From Methylacidimicrobium sp. AP8 (GTDB lineage Bacteria; Verrucomicrobiota; Verrucomicrobiia; Methylacidiphilales; Methylacidiphilaceae): 64,000 nucleotides of DNA. The stretch spans positions 310,001 through 374,000 of the forward strand of contig NZ_LR797830.1 in assembly GCF_903064525.1 (NCBI RefSeq), read 5' to 3'. Positions 27,912-38,651 of this stretch are shown one piece after another. Each line of letters opens with the position of its first letter. Positions within the stretch are counted from its first letter, which is position 1. The position numbers and the translations under genes are program-made. The notes under the pieces were generated by a model, which had not been told where the DNA came from, did no database searches, and was given only the letters and a program-made list of their open reading frames with translations.

Positions 27912-29283
27912 GCGCTGCCTCCCTGGCGATCAAGTCGTAATCCGAGGCCCCCCGCACGACCACATCGGCGAAGGTTCCCGGGGAGAGCTTCGGGGAGACA
28001 TAGACCCTTCCGTCGACTTCCGGGGCGTCGGCGGCGGAACGGGCGATGCCGGGAGAATCGACGAGCACGCGGATGCGCTGCCCGACCTGATCAAGAGCCC
28101 GGCGGCGGGCGATCTCTTTTTGCTTCGCCATGAGCTCTTCCCATCGCCGCTTCTTCACCGTCTCCGGAACCTGCACCTTCTGTCGCGCGGAACGGGTTCC
28201 CTCCTCCTGAGAGTAGGAAAAGACGCCGAGGCGGTCGAAGCGGGCTTCCTCGACGAAACGGAGGAGCTTCTGAAAATCTTCTTCGCTCTCCCCGGGGAAG
28301 CCGACCAGGAACGTCGTCCGTATGGCGACCCCGGGGATTCTTTGTCGAAAGGCGGCGAGAAGCTCCCGGAGCTGGGTCTCGGAGGTGCCCCGTTGCATCC
28401 TTTCGAGAACCGGATCGGCGATGTGCTGGAAGGGGACGTCGATGTAGCGCACGAGCTTGCGGGCCTCGGCGAAGGTTTCCATGAGCCGCTCGGTCCAGTG
28501 CGCGGGGTGGGTGTAGAGGACGCGGATCCAAAAGTCTCCCGGAATCTCTTCCAGGGTGCGAAGAAGATCCGCGAGCGTCTCCCCGCTGGCGGAGGAACCT
28601 AATGGGGTGCGAGGGGACCGGTCCCTGCCGAAATAGGTCGAATCCTGGGAAACCAGGATCACCTCCCGCACGCCGCGGGCAATGAGCGCCCGCACTTCCG
28701 GCACGATCGAGGCGATGGTGCGGCTACGGAAGCGGCCGCGGATCCGGGGGATGATGCAGAAGGTGCAGGGATGGTTGCACCCTTCGGCGATCTTGACATA
28801 GGCCAAGTGGGCGGGCGTGAGAGGAAAGCGAGGCGAGGAGAAGTCCGGAAGAAAGCGGGAGTCGGGAGAAATCGCGTCGCGACGCGCGCCTCCGATCGGA
28901 AGGAGAAGATCGGAAAGATGCTCGGCGATCTTGTCGACCTCGTCGAGGCCGAGGAAGAGGTCTACTTCCGGGAGGAGCGAGGGGAGGTCGTTGCGGTAGC
29001 GCTGGGAAAGACATCCGGTCACGACGATCTTCTGCCGTTCCCCTTTCCCCGAAGTCTCGCGTTCCTGATGCGCGGCGAGAACCGTGCGGATCGCCTCCTC
29101 CTTGGCCGGGTCGATGAAGCCGCAAGTGTTGATGATGAGGATATCCGAGGAAGCGGGATCCAAGGAGATCGCCGCCCCCGCCTCCGCCAGCCGCCCGAGC
29201 ATGATCTCGGCATCGATCAGGTTCTTCGCGCAACCGAGCGGAATTATTCCGACGGTCTTCCCCACGAGGGACGGGGAGGTCAT
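27895..29283 (-). CDS. rimO: Ribosomal protein S12 methylthiotransferase
   Basis: A radical SAM enzyme that methylthiolates an Asp of ribosomal protein S12. The 462-residue protein has the N-terminal cluster cysteines (LGCAKNLIDAE, INTCGF, VTGCLSQRY), the radical SAM CxxxCxxC (EGCNHPCTFCIIP) and a C-terminal TRAM-like domain (DSPGIARSAADAPEVDG). ATG 29283 overlaps the stop of the RodZ-like gene. It belongs to the ftsK-rodZ-rimO-nth minus-strand run. Confidence 0.95.
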   Translation of the reverse strand: MTSPSLVGKTVGIIPLGCAKNLIDAEIMLGRLAEAGAAISLDPASSDILIINTCGFIDPAKEEAIRTVLAAHQERETSGKGERQKIVVTGCLSQRYRNDLPSLLPEVDLFLGLDEVDKIAEHLSDLLLPIGGARRDAISPDSRFLPDFSSPRFPLTPAHLAYVKIAEGCNHPCTFCIIPRIRGRFRSRTIASIVPEVRALIARGVREVILVSQDSTYFGRDRSPRTPLGSSASGETLADLLRTLEEIPGDFWIRVLYTHPAHWTERLMETFAEARKLVRYIDVPFQHIADPVLERMQRGTSETQLRELLAAFRQRIPGVAIRTTFLVGFPGESEEDFQKLLRFVEEARFDRLGVFSYSQEEGTRSARQKVQVPETVKKRRWEELMAKQKEIARRRALDQVGQRIRVLVDSPGIARSAADAPEVDGRVYVSPKLSPGTFADVVVRGASDYDLIAREAAHAERR

Positions 29284-30359
29284 GGAGTCGGAGTCGGAAG
29301 GGTTAATTCCTGCGCCGGGGAAGCATTGGAAGCCATCGAGACCGTCTGGCCATCCAGCACGATATCGACGACGGAGCTGTTAGCCACCTTAATTTGGAAC
29401 TTGGGCCCGACAAACTCCTTCCGTTCCCCCGTATGCAGGACACCCGCGAAAAGCTGCCGGCGGTGGCCGTCTTCGATGACGTTCACGTGGATCCAGGATT
29501 CCTTTCGGGCCTGCAGCACCAGGTGGTACGCTTTCGTCGGAGGCGGGAGATCCGCTTCCCGAGAAGCGGCCGGGGCGCCCGCATCCACGGTGCTCGGCTC
29601 ATCATTATCGTTGTTCGCATCCGTCTCCTCCCCCGACTCGACGGCCGACGGGCGCCCTTGTTCCGGAGGCGGGGCCGATGCTTCGTCGGGATGGACGGGA
29701 ATGGCCCGGGCTACCCGGATCGGCGGCTCCGCAACCGAAGGGGTCGCGGCTGGCGACTGCACGGGCAGCGCCCGGCGAACCTCCATCTCTTCCAGAGGCG
29801 GGGGAGGGAGCGGCGGCCGCTTGCGGATTACCGCTCCCTCCGGCTTCCGGGACGAGCCCGCTTCCGGAGAGAGTTCCAAGCCCGTGATATCCTTGGATTC
29901 GGAGGGTAAGGGCCGCCGGTACGAGGCGACCTGGTAGACGCGATAGGCGCCGACCGCGCACATGAGGGCGAAAAGCCCGGCGGCGACGAGGAAAGCCACC
30001 ATCTGGGATGTGGTCCTCCCCCGCTTGGGAGGCGCATCCCCCCGACCCATCAGGAGGAGCGGCTTCTGCGCCGGAAAAGGGCCTCGGCGCATCGGCAAGA
30101 AGGCTTGATCGAGCTGCTCGAGCAACGCCTTCTCGTTCAGGTGGAGCACTCGGGAATACGTGCGGAGAAAATTCCGCACATAGGCCGGAGCGGCGAAGCT
30201 CCGGTAGTCGTCCTGCTCTAGAGCCACAAGCTGTTCGGGCAGGATCTTGGTGGCTTTGGAAGCCGTTTGGATGCTCCACCCCAGGGCCGTGCGCGCCTCC
30301 CGTAATTGCCGGCCGATGCTTTTCCCCGGCGGAAGCTGCTGGATGTTGTCGGTTGCCAT
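29280..30359 (-). CDS. rodZ: RodZ-like helix-turn-helix membrane protein
   Basis: A 359-residue protein with an N-terminal Xre-type helix-turn-helix (GRQLREARTALGWSIQTAS, KILPEQLVALEQDDY), one transmembrane helix near residues 120-140 (MVAFLVAAGLFALMCAVGAY), a Pro-rich linker and a C-terminal beta domain (WIHVNVIEDGHRRQLFAG). This is the layout of RodZ, which links MreB to the cell-wall machinery. It lies between ftsK and rimO and overlaps rimO by four bases. Confidence 0.85.
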   Translation of the reverse strand: MATDNIQQLPPGKSIGRQLREARTALGWSIQTASKATKILPEQLVALEQDDYRSFAAPAYVRNFLRTYSRVLHLNEKALLEQLDQAFLPMRRGPFPAQKPLLLMGRGDAPPKRGRTTSQMVAFLVAAGLFALMCAVGAYRVYQVASYRRPLPSESKDITGLELSPEAGSSRKPEGAVIRKRPPLPPPPLEEMEVRRALPVQSPAATPSVAEPPIRVARAIPVHPDEASAPPPEQGRPSAVESGEETDANNDNDEPSTVDAGAPAASREADLPPPTKAYHLVLQARKESWIHVNVIEDGHRRQLFAGVLHTGERKEFVGPKFQIKVANSSVVDIVLDGQTVSMASNASPAQELTLPTPTP

Positions 30360-30373
30360 GACGGAACGCGCCT

Positions 30374-32722
30374 TTACGCGACCGGAACCGGGCCGTCAAG
30401 ATCGGCAAGAATTTCCCTGGGCTTTGCCCCGTTTTCCGGCCCTACCAACCCTCGCTGGTGCAGCAGATCCATTACCCAAGCTGCACGATTGTAGCCAAGG
30501 CGCAGGCGTCGTTGCAGAAGGGAGGTGCTGGCACGTCTTTCCTGCCAGATGATTTCCAAGCACTTCTGAACCAGTTCGCGATCGGCGGCCGACAGGTCGC
30601 CGCCGGCAGGATCCCCGGCAAGCTGCTCGTGGAGCTCGTTCTCGATCGTCGCCCCACCTTGGGCGCGAACGTAGTCCACAACCTCGGCCACCTCCTCTTC
30701 CGAGACATAGGCTCCCTGCCCTCGGACCATTTGCCCGACGCCCGGGGGCAAGTATAGGAAGTCTCCTTTGCCCAGCAGATTCTCCGCTCCATTTTCGTCA
30801 AGAATGACGCGCGAGTCAAGCGAACTGCTGACCTGGAAGGCGATCCGGCAGGGGATGTTGGCCTTGATCACCCCCGTCACGACTTCTCTCCGCGGCGTCT
30901 GCGTGGCGACGATCAGGTGAATCCCGGCCGCCCGGGCCTTTGCGGAAAGCCGTGCAATCGCCACCTCGACGTCCGCGGAGGCGGTCTGCATCAAGTCGGC
31001 CAGCTCATCGACAATCACCACGATGGCGGGGAGCGGGCGCGGGGTCTCCTCTTCGGCCGCTTCTGTGCCGAGGGGAGGCGGGGAAGCCGCGGGCGGCGGC
31101 CGCCGAGCGGAGAGGGCTTTCCGAGCTTGGGCGTTGTAGGCGGCAATGTTGCGTACGCCGGCCGACGCCAGCAGCTTGTAGCGCTTCTCCATTTCGAGGA
31201 TCACCCACTTAAGGGCGGTGATCACTTTCTTGGGGTCGACGACCACCGGAACGATCAGGTGCGGGATCCCGTTATAGATTTGCAGCTCGACCTGCTTCGG
31301 ATCGACGAGGATGAGGCGCAGCTCTTCCGGGCCGAAGCGAAACAGCAGCGAGAGCAGAAGAGAGTTGATGCAGACCGACTTGCCCGAGCCCGTGGCTCCC
31401 GCGATCAGTAGGTGCGGCATTTCGGCGAGGTCGGCGATCAACGGTTGGCCGTAGACGTCCTTGCCGAGGGCGATCGGCAGCCGCGCCCGGCTCTGCTGGA
31501 ACTCCGGCAGCCCGAGGATGTCGCGGAGCACCACGGCCGACTTGTTCGGATTCGGAATTTCGACCCCGACGCTGTCCTTCCCCGGAATCGGCGCCAGGAT
31601 GTTGATCTTCTCCGCGCGGGTGGCCCGGGCGATGTCCCTTTGGAGGCTCAGGATCCGGTCGACCCGTACGCCTTCCGCAGGATAGAGCTCGAACCGGATC
31701 ACGGTCGGTCCCTTCGTGATGGTGCCGAGAGTCGACTCGATGCCGAAGCTGCCAAGAGTTTTGACGAGAAGCTCCCCGGTTGTGCGAAGGTCGTTGTCGC
31801 CGGGGCCGCCCTTGCGGGGAGCGGGACTTTCCCGCAGCAGGCGTAGAGGAGGAGGGCAGTAACCGGCCGAGCCCCCGGCCGGCGGCGCCGCCGGCCGAAG
31901 AAAGTCGGACACTGGGCGGAGGCCAGGCTCCAGAGCGGCCGGAGGGGGGGTGTGCAACCGGGCGCGGTCGGCTGTGTCGACGATCTCGGGCGGGGCCGCC
32001 TCCCTGCGGTTCTCAGAGCGGTTCTCCTTCTTGGTGGACACCTTCTGGGAGAGCTCCTGGGCGAGGAGCCGCTCTTCCTCCGCGAGCTTCCTCCGGGCGA
32101 TCTCGATGCGACCGAGAACCCCTTCCCGTCGCAGGCGTTTTTCTTGGTAGCCGGCCCAGCGCTCCTTCGCCCACCGCGCGAGCCGGAGCAGGCTGCGGAT
32201 CGGTTCGGTCTCATAGAGGATGATGAGCAAAAGCAGGCAGGCGATCCCGAGGAAGATCTGGCTCCCCGTCTTCCCGAGCGCCGGGGTGAGCAGAGGGCGG
32301 TCGAGCAGCTCGCCGACGAACCCCCCCGTGCTGCCGATGTTCACCCAGGATCGGAACCCGCTGCCGAAATAGGGCTGCACGTTGAAGAATGCGGAGGCCG
32401 CGATTAAGAAGAGAGCGGTCCACAGGAGCTTTCGGCTCCAAGCCACCCGGACTTGCAGGCTGAACGCCATCCCGGCGGTCAAGAGCAGGAAGGGGATCAG
32501 ATAGGCTCCAAGGCCGAAGAGGGAGTAAAGGGCGAAGGCCGTGTAGGCCCCCATCGGCCCGATCGCGTTACCCACTTCGGGCTGGCTCGGCCACTGATTG
32601 AAGGCGATATCGCGGGGCTGGTAGGAGACAAGACTCAAGAGCAGGATGAGGGCCAGTCCGAAACAGAAGACGCTACCGACTTCCGTCAGAAGGCGGCTCT
32701 TCGCTCTCTCCCAGAGCTTCAC
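30374..32722 (-). CDS. ftsK: FtsK/SpoIIIE-type DNA translocase
   Basis: A 782-residue septal DNA pump. Four hydrophobic helices occupy residues about 20-180, followed by a charged linker, then the motor with Walker A AGATGSGKSV, Walker B IVVIVDELADLM and the C-terminal winged-helix gamma domain (LLQRRLRLGYNRAAWVMD). It starts with GTG at 32722. FtsK resolves and segregates chromosomes at division. The linker is short compared with E. coli. Confidence 0.95.
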   Translation of the reverse strand: MKLWERAKSRLLTEVGSVFCFGLALILLLSLVSYQPRDIAFNQWPSQPEVGNAIGPMGAYTAFALYSLFGLGAYLIPFLLLTAGMAFSLQVRVAWSRKLLWTALFLIAASAFFNVQPYFGSGFRSWVNIGSTGGFVGELLDRPLLTPALGKTGSQIFLGIACLLLLIILYETEPIRSLLRLARWAKERWAGYQEKRLRREGVLGRIEIARRKLAEEERLLAQELSQKVSTKKENRSENRREAAPPEIVDTADRARLHTPPPAALEPGLRPVSDFLRPAAPPAGGSAGYCPPPLRLLRESPAPRKGGPGDNDLRTTGELLVKTLGSFGIESTLGTITKGPTVIRFELYPAEGVRVDRILSLQRDIARATRAEKINILAPIPGKDSVGVEIPNPNKSAVVLRDILGLPEFQQSRARLPIALGKDVYGQPLIADLAEMPHLLIAGATGSGKSVCINSLLLSLLFRFGPEELRLILVDPKQVELQIYNGIPHLIVPVVVDPKKVITALKWVILEMEKRYKLLASAGVRNIAAYNAQARKALSARRPPPAASPPPLGTEAAEEETPRPLPAIVVIVDELADLMQTASADVEVAIARLSAKARAAGIHLIVATQTPRREVVTGVIKANIPCRIAFQVSSSLDSRVILDENGAENLLGKGDFLYLPPGVGQMVRGQGAYVSEEEVAEVVDYVRAQGGATIENELHEQLAGDPAGGDLSAADRELVQKCLEIIWQERRASTSLLQRRLRLGYNRAAWVMDLLHQRGLVGPENGAKPREILADLDGPVPVA

Positions 32723-33000
32723 GGCGCACTTTAATGTGCCCGGAGCATAGGGCGCAAATGTTTCTTTGCTTGCGCCGCGAGGGCCGGCACCCCGACGGAC
32801 GACCTCGAGGAGATTCCGAGGCGTCCGGGAGAAATTCCTTGTAGTTTCGGATCCCTTGGCACTTGACTCCCATGCGTTCTGGTGAAAGCTTGACTGCCGC
32901 GGCTTCGGGATGGCGGCGACCGGAAAAGCGCGGCAATCCCGGATAGCGGTTCGCCGGAAAGCGGCGAACGGTTGGAAAACGACAGGAGGAGTTCTTATAT

Positions 33001-33615
33001 ATGGCGTACGAAGTCCCTCAGCTTCCCTATTCTTTCGATGCCTTGGAGCCCTACGTCAGCACCATGACGATGGATTGCCACTACAACGGCCACCACAAGG
33101 CCTACGTGAACAACCTCAACAAAGCCCTGGCCGACCATCCGGATCTGGCGGCGAAGAGCCCGGAAGAGCTGATCCGGAACTTGAGCGCCGTTCCGGAAAA
33201 TATCCGCACCGCCGTGCGCAACAACGGCGGGGGCCATGTCAACCACTCGATGTTCTGGAAGATGATGGCGCCGCGCGCCGGGGGAGAGCCTTCCGGGAAG
33301 CTCCTCGAGCAGCTGAAGGCGACCTTCGGCAGCTTTGCCGAATTTCAGGCAAAGTTCGAGGCTGCGGGCTTGGCCCGATTCGGGAGCGGCTGGGTCTGGC
33401 TCGTGCGCGTTCCTTCCGGGGGTCTGGAGATCACCTCCACGGCCAATCAAGATAATCCACTCATGGAGGGCAGCTACCCCGTGCTCGGCTGCGACGTCTG
33501 GGAGCACGCCTACTACTTGAAGTACCAGTTCCGGCGCGGGGATTGGCTCAAGGCCTTCTGGAACGTAGTGAACTGGCCGGAAATCGAGCGGCGCTTCGAA
33601 GCCAAGGAAGCATAG
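33001..33615 (+). CDS. sodA: Fe/Mn superoxide dismutase
   Basis: A 204-residue cytosolic-type superoxide dismutase. Metal ligands are visible: His of [12 protein letters not shown], His of [10 protein letters not shown], and Asp and His of [14 protein letters not shown]. Length and the absence of a signal fit the cytoplasmic enzyme; Fe or Mn preference cannot be fixed from motifs alone. ATG 33001 has a strong AGGAGGAG ribosome site. The 278-base gap upstream contains no gene I recognise. Confidence 0.94.
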   Translation: MAYEVPQLPYSFDALEPYVSTMTMDCHYNGHHKAYVNNLNKALADHPDLAAKSPEELIRNLSAVPENIRTAVRNNGGGHVNHSMFWKMMAPRAGGEPSGKLLEQLKATFGSFAEFQAKFEAAGLARFGSGWVWLVRVPSGGLEITSTANQDNPLMEGSYPVLGCDVWEHAYYLKYQFRRGDWLKAFWNVVNWPEIERRFEAKEA

Positions 33616-33633
33616 CCGCCTGCGGCCGTGAGC

Positions 33634-33948
33634 TTAGAATGCCAGGAGCTCGTCGGTGCCGGAGATCAGATCCGCCAGCAGGCCGAGTCCCCCGTAAAGG
33701 ACCTCTGGGTTCCGGGGCAGGGAGCGGCGCATGGCGGCATAGGCGCAGCCGAAGAGCCGCAGTTGCGGTCCGGCTTGGGGAATAAAAGAGTCGATCTCCC
33801 GGATCCCCTCGTCGAGGCAATAGAGGTAGACGAGGTCCCCTTGCTTCCTTCGTTCTTCTAACGCCTGGAGAAACGAGGCGAACCGCTCGCTCCTCCGATC
33901 GACCGTCAGGAGGAGGCAAATCTGCTTAGGAGAGGGAGGACCCGGCAT
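33634..33948 (-). CDS. DsrE-family protein
   Basis: A 104-residue protein with the DsrE/TusD-type alpha-beta pattern: ICLLLTVDRRSERF at the start, VYLYCLDEGI as the second strand, and a conserved-looking Cys in LFGCAYAAM where sulfur-relay members keep their active cysteine. Possible role in persulfide transfer; partner unknown. The frame is open upstream across the divergent DUF192 gene, but ATG 33948 before PGPPSPKQI is the sensible start. Confidence 0.7.
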   Translation of the reverse strand: MPGPPSPKQICLLLTVDRRSERFASFLQALEERRKQGDLVYLYCLDEGIREIDSFIPQAGPQLRLFGCAYAAMRRSLPRNPEVLYGGLGLLADLISGTDELLAF

Positions 33949-33988
33949 GGGGAGAAAGGCGGTGGCGGAAAGCGGTGGAGGACCGGCT

Positions 33989-34555
33989 GTGAGACTTCCG
34001 GAGGATCGAACGGAGCGCGGCGGCCATCCGGCTATTCTTACGCCGGGCTTGGCGTGGGGCAAGGAGGTCCTTCGCCGAAGAGTTGCCTTTCTCCTCGTCA
34101 TCATGCAGCTTGGCCCGATGGCGCTGCTTCCCCGCTCGATCGCCTCGGAGGCCGGGCCTGCGGCCCTGCGGCTATCCGTCGGCACGGGTCGCCTGACCGT
34201 GGAGGTGGCGCGCACGCACGAGGAGCTTTCCCGCGGGCTCATGTTCCGCCGGAGCCTGGGCGAAGATGCGGGAATGCTCTTCCTGCTTCCGCGCGAGGGG
34301 GTGGCTTCCTTTTGGATGGCGAACACGACCATTCCGCTTTCCGTGGCTTTTCTCGATCGAAGAGGGGAGATTCTCGAAATCCATGACCTTCAGCCGCTCG
34401 ACACCCGCATCGTCTCAAGCCGGAGCGCGCGGGTACGCTTTGCGCTCGAAGTCAATCGCGACTGGTTTTCCCGTCACGGTGTGCGGGTGGGCCAGCCGGT
34501 CCGGCCGGAAGGAGTGAGTTGGGAGCAGATCGTCGGCGGGGGACAAGATCCGTGA
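33989..34555 (+). CDS. DUF192-family secreted protein
   Basis: The C-terminal 125 residues match the DUF192 family (VARTHEELSRGLMFRRSL, GMLFLLPREG, FWMANTTIPLSVAFLD, ALEVNRDW), small beta proteins usually exported. GTG 33989 follows GGAGG at seven bases, so it was preferred over ATG 33947; an export signal follows (RRRVAFLLVIMQLGPMALLP ending in SIASEAG). Function unknown in the family. The stop overlaps the PHP gene as GTGA. Confidence 0.75.
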   Translation: MRLPEDRTERGGHPAILTPGLAWGKEVLRRRVAFLLVIMQLGPMALLPRSIASEAGPAALRLSVGTGRLTVEVARTHEELSRGLMFRRSLGEDAGMLFLLPREGVASFWMANTTIPLSVAFLDRRGEILEIHDLQPLDTRIVSSRSARVRFALEVNRDWFSRHGVRVGQPVRPEGVSWEQIVGGGQDP

Positions 34556-35349
34556 ACCTGTTTAGTGACTATCATATGCATCCGCAGGGCCACCGTCCGC
34601 AGCCCTATGATCGCGCGCTGCTCGACCCATGGGCGAAAGCCGCCCGGGAACGGGGAATCCGGGACTTTGTCCTTACCGATCACGACCGGTACCACGAAGG
34701 GGTCGACTTCGAGGTCTTTCGGCGGTGGCGCGAGGAAAACGGGGACTTGGCGATTCGACTGGGGATCGAGCTCGATAACGATCCCCGGAGCAGCGAAGCG
34801 GGGCTCGGGTGGGTTCAGCGGAATTGGGAAAAGCTCGACTTCGTGCTGGGCTCGGTCCATTTCCTCGGGGATTGGCCGTTTGACCGTGCCGGAGAGGATG
34901 CCGGCTTCACCCGCCGGCCGATCGAGGAGATTTATCGGGAGTATGCCGAAGCCTTGCGGAGGCTCGTGCAGCGCGGTTGGATCGATTGCTTGGCCCATCT
35001 GGACTTGATCAAGATCTTCGGATTCCGGCCGAAGGCGGGCTTCCTCGACTACTTCGAGGAAATCTTGGTGCTCGCGCGAGAAAAGGACTTGGCGCTGGAG
35101 ATCAGCACGGCAGGATGGAGAAAGCCCGTCGGCGAAGCCTATCCCGATGAAGCTATCATACGGCGGGCCAAGGAGCTGGGCATTCCCTTCACCTTGGCTT
35201 CCGACGCCCATTCCGCCTTTCAGATCGGGGAAGAGTATGAGCGGCTTTCCGGGCTGCTCGAAAGGCTGGACATTCGCGAAGTGGCCCTTTTCGAAGGGCA
35301 TCGGCGGACGCTTGTTCCGCTGGCCGCGCCGGGGCTACGCGCCTCGTGA
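34552..35349 (+). CDS. PHP-domain phosphoesterase, histidinol-phosphatase-like
   Basis: A 265-residue PHP-superfamily metalloenzyme. Metal-binding clusters are visible: DYHMHPQGH near the start, TDHDRYHEG, the Glu of GIELDND, GSVHFL, and SDAHSAFQIG at the end. The layout matches HisK-type histidinol-phosphatases, but related PHP enzymes act on other phosphates. GTG 34552 overlaps the preceding stop. It converges on hpnC with a 15-base overlap. Confidence 0.8.
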   Translation: MNLFSDYHMHPQGHRPQPYDRALLDPWAKAARERGIRDFVLTDHDRYHEGVDFEVFRRWREENGDLAIRLGIELDNDPRSSEAGLGWVQRNWEKLDFVLGSVHFLGDWPFDRAGEDAGFTRRPIEEIYREYAEALRRLVQRGWIDCLAHLDLIKIFGFRPKAGFLDYFEEILVLAREKDLALEISTAGWRKPVGEAYPDEAIIRRAKELGIPFTLASDAHSAFQIGEEYERLSGLLERLDIREVALFEGHRRTLVPLAAPGLRAS

Positions 35350-36270
35350 GGCCGACGGCCGGCTTGCGGGAGCCGCCGGCTCCGCCGGCGGAGTCAGGCC
35401 GTCCCGGATGCGGAAGATCGTCTTCGCCAGCAGGGTCGGTGCATCGAGGGCGTCCAGGGTGGGGCGATGGTGGAGAGTATCGAAGTCGAGGTCGACGATC
35501 TTTTCGAGGATGCGACGGCCGGAATGCCACGTGAGCTCGATCTCCCAGCGGAGAGGGCAAGGAAGGGTTTCGATCAGGCCGTAGCCTCGCTCGAAAAGCC
35601 GGAAGGCCCTCCGCACCTCCATGGCGAGCAGCTCGCGGAATTCGGGGCCGGCGCACCCGGCGAAGAGGCTCTCTTCGGTGACCCCGAAGCGCTTCATCTC
35701 GTCCTGCGGGAGATAGATACGGTCCTTGAGCAGGTCGACCGAGATGTCCTGCCAAAAGTTGGTGATCTGCAAGGCCGTGCAAATCGCGTCCGAAGCTGCG
35801 AGCTGTTTCTCTTCCTTCTGGCCGTGCAGGAGAAGGACGAGCCGGCCGATCGGATTGGCGCTGCGACGGCAGTAGTCGAGCAGCTCGGCGAAGGAGGCAT
35901 AACGCCGCTTCTCGGTGTCCTGGGTGAAAGCGCTCAGCAGGTCGAGAAAAAGTCGGATCGGAAGGTCGAACTGGCGGATAGTCCGGTGGAGGGCCACGAA
36001 GACCGGGTCCTCGGGCGCGCTGGCCGGATCGTGGAGAGCGGCTTCGAAACGGCGCAGGGCTTTCCGGCGTTCCGAAGGCGTCTGTTCCGGATGGGCCGGG
36101 CGGCCGGAAGGGCCGTATCCCTCGTCGGCGATGTCGTCGGCGAGCCGCGCGAAGGCGTAGACCGCGTGGATATGCGGTTGCAAGGCCGGGTGGACGAGGA
36201 GGCCGACCGGGAAGTTTTCGTAATGTCGCGCAATGCGCCGGCAGGCGGCGTAGGCTGTTTCGGGAGTCAC
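35335..36270 (-). CDS. hpnC: Squalene/phytoene synthase family protein HpnC
   Basis: A 311-residue head-to-head prenyl synthase. The N-terminal HYENFPVG is typical of HpnC, the first Asp-rich motif is ARLADDIADEG and the second TNFWQDISVD. HpnC with HpnD and HpnE turns farnesyl diphosphate into squalene through hydroxysqualene; HpnD and HpnE are not in the window. Start is a GTG at 36270. It complements the shc/hpnG cluster some 20 kb away. Confidence 0.88.
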   Translation of the reverse strand: MTPETAYAACRRIARHYENFPVGLLVHPALQPHIHAVYAFARLADDIADEGYGPSGRPAHPEQTPSERRKALRRFEAALHDPASAPEDPVFVALHRTIRQFDLPIRLFLDLLSAFTQDTEKRRYASFAELLDYCRRSANPIGRLVLLLHGQKEEKQLAASDAICTALQITNFWQDISVDLLKDRIYLPQDEMKRFGVTEESLFAGCAGPEFRELLAMEVRRAFRLFERGYGLIETLPCPLRWEIELTWHSGRRILEKIVDLDFDTLHHRPTLDALDAPTLLAKTIFRIRDGLTPPAEPAAPASRPSASRGA

Positions 36271-36435
36271 CCGCCCCTTCTTTGCCGAAAGGGAGAGCTT
36301 GTCAACAAGAAATGGACGCGGCTAACCCATGAGCGGGCGTAAATCGATGACCGGGGAAATGACGAGTCGGCAAGCGGGAGAGCCCGCCTTTGGAGGCGGG
36401 AGATGTCGCCCGCGCGCATGCGCTGCGGGAGCGGA

Positions 36436-37059
36436 ATGAGCGTGCCTTCGGCTATGCCGGTATCCTCGTGTATCGGGCTGACCGGCGGAATCGCGGCCGG
36501 CAAGTCGACGACTTCCGAGAGGCTCCGGCGCTGGGGCTGGTTCGTAGTCGATTCGGACGAGATTGCGCATGAGCTGATGGCCCCGGGAGGGGAAACATGG
36601 CAGAAACTGGTTGACGTCTTCGGGGAGCGGATCTTAAATGAAGAAAAGGCTATCGACCGGAAAAAGCTCGGGTCGATAGTTTTTCGTGATCCTCAGCTGC
36701 GGGAAACACTAAACAGGCTCACTCACCCAGCCATTATCGAAAAGTGGCGTAAGGAAGTGGCCGATTTAAGGGCTCGGAATCCAAACGGAAAAATCGTCGT
36801 TTCGGTTCCCCTCTTGCATGAAGCAGGCCTGGAAGGAGAGTTCGAGACGATTCTCTGCATAGGTTGCTCCTATGCGACGCAGCTGCGGCGGCTTCTGACA
36901 CGCGGGTTGGAAAGGGAGGAGGCGGAGGCACGGATCAAAAGTCAGTGGCCGATCGAGAAAAAGGCGGCACGTAGCGACGTGCTCCTCTGGAACGACGGTT
37001 CGTTGGAACTTCTTGAGCAGCAGATTTCCCGTTTTGTCCTCGTCTCCTCCTCGCCTTGA
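36436..37059 (+). CDS. coaE: Dephospho-CoA kinase
   Basis: Last step of coenzyme A synthesis. The 207-residue protein has the P-loop [12 protein letters not shown] about 13 residues in, the VDSDEIAH substrate motif and LTHPAI later in the chain. ATG 36436 follows GGAGCGGA; 36403 (frame start) would extend it by 11 residues. It precedes rho by 107 bases. Confidence 0.94.
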   Translation: MSVPSAMPVSSCIGLTGGIAAGKSTTSERLRRWGWFVVDSDEIAHELMAPGGETWQKLVDVFGERILNEEKAIDRKKLGSIVFRDPQLRETLNRLTHPAIIEKWRKEVADLRARNPNGKIVVSVPLLHEAGLEGEFETILCIGCSYATQLRRLLTRGLEREEAEARIKSQWPIEKKAARSDVLLWNDGSLELLEQQISRFVLVSSSP

Positions 37060-37166
37060 GGCATCGTCCCTTGTGTCGTGGACGAGGGAGCTCCTCGCGG
37101 AATCCCAAGCCAGACGGGCGAAGAGGCGGCTTCGGCAACAGAGAGGAAAACCTCGGTAGGAAAAGA

Positions 37167-38630
<1,464 letters not shown>

Positions 38631-38651
38631 GCTCCGCCTCCCTCGCTTGCC

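Noticed and set aside
28771-29937. Plus-strand frame antisense to rimO and rodZ
   Set aside because: No family pattern, no ribosome site; the minus-strand genes are clear.
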